Of a DNA stretch of 19,883 nucleotides, positions 7,130 to 13,711 are shown one piece after another; position 1 is the stretch's first letter; each line of letters begins with the position of its first letter. A program made the position numbers and the translations under genes. Source of the DNA: an uncultured Lachnospiraceae bacterium (GTDB lineage Bacteria > Bacillota > Clostridia > Lachnospirales > Lachnospiraceae); contig CAJUSQ010000046.1 of the NCBI GenBank assembly GCA_910588885.1, positions 1 to 19,883 on the forward strand. The letters are read 5' to 3'. The notes under the pieces are model-generated. The model was not told the DNA's origin. It worked only from the letters and a program-made list of their open reading frames with translations, and did not search any database.

Positions 7130-8007
7130 TCCGGTTCCAGCATCACGCCGAACTTTTCCTGCACCCGGAGCTGTACTTCTCCAATGAGGTTCCGGATTTC
7201 TTCTGCCGATGCGGTTCCCCGGTTGATGACAAAGCCGCAATGCTTCTCCGATACCTGGGCATCCCCGATCCGGAAGCCGGAAAGCCCCGCATCCATAATG
7301 AGCTTTCCAGCAAAATATCCCTCCGGCCGTTTGAAGGTACTGCCGGCGCTGGGATACTCCAGGGGCTGCTTCAAATTCCGCTGCTCCCTTAGCCGTTCCA
7401 TCTCTGCCCGGATTTGGCTCTCCTCTCCGGGCTCCAGCTGAAACGCCGCTTCCAAAACAATCCCCCCAAGGCCGGGAATTATGCTGTGGCGGTAGGAGAA
7501 CTCCAGTTCGATATTTGAAAATTCCCGGATACTGCCCTCAGGCAGCAGTATCTTTGCCCATTTCAGTACATCCTTGATCTCGCCGCCGTAAGCTCCCGCA
7601 TTCATAACAACCGCACCGCCTACGCTACCCGGGATACCCGAAGCAAATTCCAGCCCGTGCAACCCGTTTTTGGCCGCCTCCAGGGCTGTCTTAGCCAGGC
7701 TTGCCCCTGCCTGGGCAATCAGGACCGTTCCTTCCGGGCTGACCCGGATCTCCCGGGAGGACAGCTCTACCACTGCCCCCCGAATCCCTCCATCGCCTAC
7801 CAGAAGATTGCTGCCGTTTCCGACCAGCTGTACTTCCATACCCGCTTCCCTGCAGAGCTTTAAAACCGCCGCCGCCTGGGAAATTTCCGGCTTCAGGTAA
7901 TAGTCGGCCGGCCCTCCTGCCCGAAAAGTCGTATGGCGGCTCATAGGCTCTTTTCTTAATATCTGCTCTTTGGTTAAAATCTGGGATAATTTTTCCTGAA
8001 ATGACAA
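7102..8007 (-). CDS. murB: UDP-N-acetylenolpyruvoylglucosamine reductase (MurB)
   Basis: MurB (301 residues) is the FAD enzyme that reduces UDP-GlcNAc-enolpyruvate to UDP-MurNAc with NADPH in peptidoglycan synthesis. Visible motifs are SRHTTFRAGGPADY, VGNGSNLLVGDGG and ASGIPGSVGGAVVMNAGAYG (FAD binding), PSAGSTFKRPEG with the catalytic Ser, and EPEVRMIG with the C-terminal catalytic Glu. The start is TTG at 8007, preceded by AAAGGGACGG at about 8 bases. The next ATG (7944, MSRHTTF) would remove about 21 residues normally present in Gram-positive MurB, so TTG is preferred. The gap to the upstream aminopeptidase stop is 17 bases, indicating one operon. Confidence 0.95.
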   Translation of the reverse strand: MSFQEKLSQILTKEQILRKEPMSRHTTFRAGGPADYYLKPEISQAAAVLKLCREAGMEVQLVGNGSNLLVGDGGIRGAVVELSSREIRVSPEGTVLIAQAGASLAKTALEAAKNGLHGLEFASGIPGSVGGAVVMNAGAYGGEIKDVLKWAKILLPEGSIREFSNIELEFSYRHSIIPGLGGIVLEAAFQLEPGEESQIRAEMERLREQRNLKQPLEYPSAGSTFKRPEGYFAGKLIMDAGLSGFRIGDAQVSEKHCGFVINRGTASAEEIRNLIGEVQLRVQEKFGVMLEPEVRMIGEFR

Positions 8008-8024
8008 AATGTACCGTCCCTTTC

Positions 8025-9422
8025 TTAAGCTTCCGTCAGAAATGCCCGGTAGCCCCGTTTTGTTTCATATAAATCCACTTTGTTAATAATTTCCCAAGGC
8101 GCGTGCATATTCAGCACCGGAACGCCGCAGTCAATGACCTGCATGTTATACTGGGCCAGGATATAAGCAATCGTACCGCCGCCGCCTGCATCTACCTTAC
8201 CCAGCTCCGCGGTCTGGAAGGAAACTTCCTTTTCGTCCAGAATCCTGCGCAGCTTTGCAATATATTCCGGATTCGCGTCGTTGGATCCGCTCTTGCCCCG
8301 GGCGCCGGTATACTTATGGAAAACCAGCCCCTTACCAAAATATGCAGAATTACGCTTTTCCATGACACTTGGAAACAGCGGATCATAAGCTGCGCTTACA
8401 TCCGAGGACAGCATCTGGGAATTCTCCATGGTACGGTGCAGGGCAACCGGGGAATACTCACCCATTGCCACCAGCAGCTCCGTTACCTGGTATTCAAAAA
8501 ACCGGGAATTCATTCCGGTAGCCCCGACGCTTCCGATTTCCTCTTTATCCGTCAGGATGCAAACACTCGTTCTGTTGCAGGTTCCCGCTTCCAGCAAGGC
8601 CATAAAGGAAGCGTAGGCGCAGACACGGTCGTCATGGCCATAGCCCATGATCATGCTGCGGTCCAATCCATAATCCCTGGCTCTCCCGGCCGGAACCACT
8701 TCGATCTCGGCGGATATGAAATCCTCTTCCTCTATCTGGTACTGTTCCTTTAAAATCTGCAGGATGTTGGCTTTTACCGTATCCTTGGCTTCCTTTTTCT
8801 CTTCCTCCGTAAAGGCTTTCGGAATGCTGCCCACCAAGACATCCAGATTCTCTCCTTCGATGACCTTGGCCGCATTCTTTTCCATCTGCTCCTGGGACAG
8901 GTGAATCAGCAAATCACTGATGCCGAAAACCGGGTCGTCCTCTTTCTCCCCGATATTTACGGTAACCATGGTTCCGTCCTTTTTCACAATCACACCATGC
9001 AAAGCCAAAGGCAGCGCCACCCACTGGTATTTTTTCACCCCGCCGTAATAGTGGGTATCCAAAAGGGCCAGCTCCGTATCCTCATACAGGGGGTTCGGCT
9101 TCAAATCTATCCGCGGGGAGTCAATATGGGCGCCTAATATATTCATACCCTGTACCAAAGGCTCTTTACCGATTACAAATAACGTCAAAGCCTTCCCCAT
9201 ATTATCCCCATACAAACGATCTCCGCAGCGGATTGTCCTGCCTTCCGCAAGCACCTGCTTCAAATCCTGAAACCCGGCTTTTTCTGCCTGTGCCTTCAAT
9301 TCCGATACGCATTCCCGTTCGGTCTTGCATGTCGACAAAAAATCCTTATAGCCTTCCCCAAATTCCATTACTTCCTGCTGATTTGCTCCCTGATATTTCT
9401 CCCAGGCATTTTTCTTCTCCAT
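8025..9422 (-). CDS. apeA: M18 family aminopeptidase
   Basis: The 465-residue protein is a cytosolic zinc aminopeptidase of family M18 (aminopeptidase I/aspartyl aminopeptidase type), which removes N-terminal residues from peptides. Dinuclear-metal-site motifs are visible: GAHIDSPRIDLKP, GHDDRVCAYAS, ILTDKEEIGSVGATG with the catalytic and bridging acidic residues, HKYTGARGKSGSNDANPEY and a late His in LNMHAPWEI. The length fits M18 family aminopeptidase 1 of Clostridia, for which apeA is used; the symbol is less certain than the family. The ATG at 9422 has AGAGGA about 8 bases before it. The gene lies between hprK (18-base gap) and murB (17-base gap), inside the otherwise standard hprK-murB-rapZ-whiA cluster. 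Confidence 0.92.
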   Translation of the reverse strand: MEKKNAWEKYQGANQQEVMEFGEGYKDFLSTCKTERECVSELKAQAEKAGFQDLKQVLAEGRTIRCGDRLYGDNMGKALTLFVIGKEPLVQGMNILGAHIDSPRIDLKPNPLYEDTELALLDTHYYGGVKKYQWVALPLALHGVIVKKDGTMVTVNIGEKEDDPVFGISDLLIHLSQEQMEKNAAKVIEGENLDVLVGSIPKAFTEEEKKEAKDTVKANILQILKEQYQIEEEDFISAEIEVVPAGRARDYGLDRSMIMGYGHDDRVCAYASFMALLEAGTCNRTSVCILTDKEEIGSVGATGMNSRFFEYQVTELLVAMGEYSPVALHRTMENSQMLSSDVSAAYDPLFPSVMEKRNSAYFGKGLVFHKYTGARGKSGSNDANPEYIAKLRRILDEKEVSFQTAELGKVDAGGGGTIAYILAQYNMQVIDCGVPVLNMHAPWEIINKVDLYETKRGYRAFLTEA

Positions 9423-9440
9423 TTTTAAATCCTCTTTTCT

Positions 9441-10379
9441 TTATTCTTCTTCGTCATTCCGCTTTTTCAGATTCGCCTGCACCCGGCGATAGAGCTCCTT
9501 GGCTGCATTATACCCCATTTTCTTCTGCCTGTGGTTTACAGCCGCCGTTTCGCAGATCACGGCCAGATTACGGCCCGGGCGGATCGGAAGGGAGTGGCAG
9601 ACAATTTTATTGCCCAAAAACTCCGTATACTCTTCTTCCAGGCCCAAACGGTCGTAATCGTTATCTTTACGCCAGTCTTCCAGCTTAATGACCAAATCAA
9701 TATTTTGTTTTTCCTTGACGCACTCCACCCCGAACAGGTTTTTCACGTCTACAATCCCAACACCCCGCAGCTCAATAAAGTATCTCGTAATATCCGGCGA
9801 AGTCCCGATCAGGGTATGTTCGTTGATTTTGCGGATCTCCACCACATCGTCCGTCACCAGACGGTGGCCCCGGCGAATCAGCTCCAGGGCCGCTTCGCTT
9901 TTGCCGATGCCGCTTTCTCCCATAATCAAAAGCCCCTCCCCGTATACGTCCACCAAAACGCCGTGGATGGAGATGCAGGGCGCCAGCTCTTCATTCAGGT
10001 TATAAATCAGCTCCGCCATAAAAGTGGACGTGGCATCATCCGATCCCAGCACCGGAACACCCTGTTCCGTCGCAAGCTTCAAAAAATCCTCATCCGGCCC
10101 AAATTCCCGGCAGAAAATCACGCAGGGGATCCCATAGGACAAAAACTCCCGGTAAACGGACAGTTTTTTTTCTTTTCCCATATGCTGCAGATACGTATAT
10201 TCAACGGTACCGATAATCTGCACCCGGTTTTCCTCAAAATGCTCGAAATATCCGGTCAGCTGCAGAGCCGGGCGGTTCACATCCGAAACGGTGATTTTCC
10301 GTTTCTTCAAATCCACCTCCGGATTAAATACCGTCAGCTGCATTTTTTCAACAATTTTTCCGATATTTACACCCTTCAT
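9441..10379 (-). CDS. hprK: HPr kinase/phosphorylase
   Basis: HprK (312 residues) phosphorylates and dephosphorylates Ser46 of HPr, the key switch of CcpA-dependent carbon catabolite repression in Firmicutes. The N-terminal domain contains SDVNRPALQLTGYF. The C-terminal kinase domain has the P-loop GESGIGKSEAAL (Walker A at residues about 154-161), TDDVVEI, and the HprK signature IELRGVGIVDVKNLFG (about 202-217). I chose the ATG at 10379 because GGAG stands 7 bases upstream (AAAGGAGAATGCTT). The upstream ATG at 10385 and the further extension would overlap this ribosome binding site. The lipoprotein stop lies 31 bases upstream, so the two are probably cotranscribed. Confidence 0.96.
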   Translation of the reverse strand: MKGVNIGKIVEKMQLTVFNPEVDLKKRKITVSDVNRPALQLTGYFEHFEENRVQIIGTVEYTYLQHMGKEKKLSVYREFLSYGIPCVIFCREFGPDEDFLKLATEQGVPVLGSDDATSTFMAELIYNLNEELAPCISIHGVLVDVYGEGLLIMGESGIGKSEAALELIRRGHRLVTDDVVEIRKINEHTLIGTSPDITRYFIELRGVGIVDVKNLFGVECVKEKQNIDLVIKLEDWRKDNDYDRLGLEEEYTEFLGNKIVCHSLPIRPGRNLAVICETAAVNHRQKKMGYNAAKELYRRVQANLKKRNDEEE

Positions 10380-10410
10380 AAGCATTCTCCTTTCCAAACA
10401 TATGTTCGCA

Positions 10411-11751
10411 TCAACTTACATAAGCGCAATAATCCCGGAAGGTGAACCCATTTACAATCCCGTTGGCCGCATCCAGGATTACTTCATAGTTGCCCATACC
10501 GTCCCCCGTGATGTAAGCGTTTTCCCAGCTCATATAAAATCCCAGCTCCTTCAGCCGCGCCACCGCTTCTTCCAGAGGCATTCCAGGCACAAGGCCGCAT
10601 AGGGCCAGGCCCTCTTTTTCTGCCTTGTATTCAAAGGTCCCTCCGTCTTCCATATAGAATTCACAGATCACATTTCCTTCTGCCGTGCCTGTGATACAGA
10701 GGCCATATTCGTCCTCTTCCATGGAAATCCCGTGTTCTGCTGCAATCTTTTCTTCCAGCTCCCACATATCCATGCCGTTTTCCATGTAGAAAATTCCCAG
10801 GTCCCCTTCCGGAAAATTCCCGGATGCCTTCGCCTGATCCCGCAAAAGCTTCAAATATTCCGGGGTATAGTCAGAAAAGGAATCCGCCTCCCATGCCTGC
10901 ACATTCAGTTCCAGAGGCTTCGCATCCCCGCAAAATCCCTTCAGCCATGCATCATATTCCGCCTGGTTCACCGGAGCTTCCATATTATATTCCCCGGCTT
11001 CGCTGATATAATACAGAATCCCGTCTCCGTCCGAATCCAAATCATCCGGGAACGGATTTCCCTCATAGTCTGCATCCCGGTAACTTTTCTCCCAGCTGTC
11101 TACGCTGCCTGCCATCTGGTAGGTATCGCTTTCACTGTCATACTGGTACAGGGTAAAGGGCCAAAGTGTTTGTCCCAGTCCCTGGTTGTGGGACCATTCC
11201 GCTATTACAATTCCGTTTTCATAAAAGGTAAGGGCCGGAAATTCCAACAGTTCTTCCCGAAGCTGGTTGGCTTCCTCATCCCAGTCATAGACATAGGCCA
11301 CCATTCCGGCCATATCGGTTTCCGTATAGAAGACCAGCAGTTCTTCCCTGCCGTCTCCGTCCACATCCTGGATTGCAAACTGGTTGGCTTCCATGTCCCC
11401 ATAAGTAAAATCTACAAAATTACCGCCCGGCAGCTGCCCCGCAAAAACAATTTGGGACAAAACCCCGGCATATAAGTGCCTTATTTTTGCTTCCCGCAGC
11501 TTTGCTTCCAAATCCGGCTGTTCTTCCTCCTTGGGTTCCTCCGTCTCTTCCGGCGTCCCCTCAATTTCCTTCCCGGGCTCTTCCGGTTCTTCCTGCTCCG
11601 GTTCTTCTTCCTCCTGCTGGGGCGCTTCTTCCTTCGGCGGTTCTTCCTTCACGGTTTCATCGGCAGGAGGCTGTTTCGTTGTACAGCCGCTTACCAAAAA
11701 GGCTCCGGCCAGCAGAATCACACCGATTCGCTGCAGCATCGACTTTTTCAT
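10411..11751 (-). CDS. Lipoprotein with acidic Pro/Glu linker and calcium-loop-like motifs, function unknown
   Basis: I do not recognise a named family. The 446-residue protein starts at the ATG at 11751, which has AAGGAGAGG about 8 bases upstream; the frame is open further but no better start exists. Residues 1-22 are a lipoprotein signal peptide with lipobox VSGC (Cys23). A Glu/Pro-rich low-complexity linker follows (about 32-82), probably spanning the wall. The globular part contains two Asp-rich loops, DVDGDG (129-134) and DLDSDGDG (237-244), similar to FG-GAP or EF-hand-like calcium loops. The C-terminal segment LVPGMPLEEAVARLKELGF recalls small beta-alpha modules of surface lipoproteins; this is only a resemblance. 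It interrupts the usual uvrC-hprK adjacency and has its own promoter. It is probably anchored on the outer face of the membrane. Confidence 0.88.
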   Translation of the reverse strand: MKKSMLQRIGVILLAGAFLVSGCTTKQPPADETVKEEPPKEEAPQQEEEEPEQEEPEEPGKEIEGTPEETEEPKEEEQPDLEAKLREAKIRHLYAGVLSQIVFAGQLPGGNFVDFTYGDMEANQFAIQDVDGDGREELLVFYTETDMAGMVAYVYDWDEEANQLREELLEFPALTFYENGIVIAEWSHNQGLGQTLWPFTLYQYDSESDTYQMAGSVDSWEKSYRDADYEGNPFPDDLDSDGDGILYYISEAGEYNMEAPVNQAEYDAWLKGFCGDAKPLELNVQAWEADSFSDYTPEYLKLLRDQAKASGNFPEGDLGIFYMENGMDMWELEEKIAAEHGISMEEDEYGLCITGTAEGNVICEFYMEDGGTFEYKAEKEGLALCGLVPGMPLEEAVARLKELGFYMSWENAYITGDGMGNYEVILDAANGIVNGFTFRDYCAYVS

Positions 11752-11799
11752 CACGTACCTCTCCTTCTTTTTCAAAAAATTCGAACTCTTCCGCCTGTA

Positions 11800-11828
11800 A
11801 GTATACCACACCTTCCCGGCCGCTTCAA
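11800..11828 (-). promoter_or_regulatory. Sigma-A-type promoter for the lipoprotein-hprK segment
   Basis: Minus-strand TTGAAG (11823-11828) and TATACT (11800-11805) are exactly 17 bases apart. The TGA inside the -35 hexamer is the uvrC stop codon. The lipoprotein start lies about 48 bases downstream of the -10. This promoter could drive the lipoprotein, hprK and the following genes independently of ftsH-uvrC. Confidence 0.8.
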
Positions 11829-13699
11829 GGCTGCCCGTCCCCGGGATGAAAAAAATCGTACACGGCTTTGGCCGCTCTCTCATTCATGGCGGGAAGCTCC
11901 AAAAGCTGCTCCGGGGAAGCCGATTTAATGGCATCCAGGGAGGGAAAGCCTTTCATCAGGGCTTTCCGGCGGGCCGGGCCGATTCCCGGAATATCGTCCA
12001 ATATGGAATGCACCTGTTCCTTGCTCCGCAGCGAACGATGATATTCAATGGCAAACCGGTGGGCTTCATCCTGAATCCTGGTAATCAGCTTAAAGCCTTC
12101 CCCGCCCCGGTCAATGGGGATCTCCTTGTTGTTAAAGTATAAGCCCCGGGTCCTGTGGTTATCGTCTTTGACCATCCCGCAGACCGGAATCTGCAGATGC
12201 AGTTCCTCCAGTACCCGAAGGGCTACGTTTACCTGGCCTTTGCCGCCGTCCATCATAATCAGATCCGGGAATTTTGTGAAGCTCCCGTATTCCTCCGAAA
12301 TCTGTTTTTCCTTTAATTCGGCCTTCTCCTGCATTCCATGGGAAAAGCGACGGGTAAGTACCTCATACATGGAGCCGTAATCGTCCGGGCCTGTTACGGT
12401 ACGCAGCTTGAACTTCCGGTAGTCACTGCGCTGCGGCTTTCCTTTTTCATAGACGATCATAGAGCCCACCGTTTCAAAGCCGTTAATATTGGAAATATCG
12501 TATGCTTCCACCCGAAGCAGGCCCTCCAGGTCCAAAAGCCCGGCAATCTCCTTTAAGGCGCCGATGGTACGTCCTTCCTCCCGTTTGATTTTCTCCTTGT
12601 CCTGGCTTAGCACCAGCCAGGCGTTTTTCGCCGCCAGCTCTACCAGCTTTTCCTTGGTTCCCTTCTTCGGCACCCGCAGATACACCTTCTGGCCCCGCTT
12701 TGCCGTCAGCCACTGGGAAATAATCTCCGCGTCCTCCACCTCTTCCTGCAGCATGATTTCCTTTGGAATAAAAGGGGTTCCGGCGTAAAACTGCTTCAAA
12801 AAAGTGGCTAAAATCTGGGCCCGGCCATCTTCATTGGCAATGGTCACATGAAAATGATCCCGGCCGATCAGCAATCCGTCCCGCACGAAAAAGACCTGAA
12901 CTACCGCATCCCTGTCGTCACAGGCAATTGCAATGATATCCTTGTCTTCTCCGTCGGAATTGGTGATTTTCTGTTTCTGCGCGATCTGTTTCACGCTGTT
13001 TAAAAGCTCCCGGTACTCAATGGCTTTCTCAAACTCCATCACTTCCGAACATTTGTTCATCTTTTCTTCCAGGTCTTTCATCACCGAATCGTAATTTCCG
13101 TTTAAAAAAGAAATCGCTCCGTCAATCTGCTCCCGGTAGGTTTCCTTATCCACCTTCCCCTGACAGGGCGCCAGGCACTGCTTGATATGATAATTCAGGC
13201 AGGGCCGCTCCTTCCCGGTATCCTTAGGCAGCGCCCGGCTGCAGGTCCGCAGCTTATAGATCTTCTGAAGCAGCTCAATGGTATCCTTCACCGCCCCGGC
13301 ACTGGTATACGGCCCGAAATATCTGGATTTGTCCTTTTTGATCTGACGTGAAAAGAGGACCCTGGGGAATTCCTCCCCCAGTGTCACTCTTATATACGGG
13401 TATGTCTTATCATCCCGCAGCATCGTATTATATTTGGGCCTGTGTTCCTTAATCAGGTTGCATTCCAAAATCAGGGCTTCCAGCTCGGAATCCGTGATGA
13501 TATATTCAAAACGCTCGATCTGCCGGACCATCTGGTCCTTTTTGATGCCCTCATTGTGGCTGGGACGAAAATACTGGCGTACCCGGTTCCGAAGGCTGAC
13601 CGCCTTCCCCACATAAATAATGGCATCCGTCTTGTCGTGCATGATATAAACTCCCGGCTTTGTCGGCAGCTTCTTCAATTCTTCCTGAATGTCAAACAT
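11825..13699 (-). CDS. uvrC: Excinuclease ABC subunit C
   Basis: UvrC (624 residues, normal length) makes both incisions around DNA lesions in UvrABC nucleotide excision repair. Domains in order: the GIY-YIG nuclease at the N-terminus (KPGVYIMHDKTDAIIYVGKA, residues about 14-33), a Cys-containing segment (RTCSRALP, RPCLNYHIKQCLAPC), the UvrB-interacting UVR motif (EFEKAIEYRELL), the RNase H-like second nuclease (VEAYDISNINGFETVGSM, then LIMMDGGKGQVN), and tandem helix-hairpin-helix motifs (DDIPGIGPARRKALM and the following LLELPAMNERAAKAV). The ATG at 13699 has AAAGGG close upstream, 12 bases after the ftsH stop, so uvrC is likely cotranscribed with ftsH. Its stop codon forms part of the next promoter's -35. 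Confidence 0.97.
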   Translation of the reverse strand: MFDIQEELKKLPTKPGVYIMHDKTDAIIYVGKAVSLRNRVRQYFRPSHNEGIKKDQMVRQIERFEYIITDSELEALILECNLIKEHRPKYNTMLRDDKTYPYIRVTLGEEFPRVLFSRQIKKDKSRYFGPYTSAGAVKDTIELLQKIYKLRTCSRALPKDTGKERPCLNYHIKQCLAPCQGKVDKETYREQIDGAISFLNGNYDSVMKDLEEKMNKCSEVMEFEKAIEYRELLNSVKQIAQKQKITNSDGEDKDIIAIACDDRDAVVQVFFVRDGLLIGRDHFHVTIANEDGRAQILATFLKQFYAGTPFIPKEIMLQEEVEDAEIISQWLTAKRGQKVYLRVPKKGTKEKLVELAAKNAWLVLSQDKEKIKREEGRTIGALKEIAGLLDLEGLLRVEAYDISNINGFETVGSMIVYEKGKPQRSDYRKFKLRTVTGPDDYGSMYEVLTRRFSHGMQEKAELKEKQISEEYGSFTKFPDLIMMDGGKGQVNVALRVLEELHLQIPVCGMVKDDNHRTRGLYFNNKEIPIDRGGEGFKLITRIQDEAHRFAIEYHRSLRSKEQVHSILDDIPGIGPARRKALMKGFPSLDAIKSASPEQLLELPAMNERAAKAVYDFFHPGDGQP

Positions 13700-13711
13700 A
13701 TTCCCTTTTGC

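Noticed and set aside
9531..10445. 304-residue + strand open frame opposite hprK
   Set aside because: It covers hprK exactly in antisense, is His/Gln/Phe-rich, and has no motif; hprK is unambiguous.
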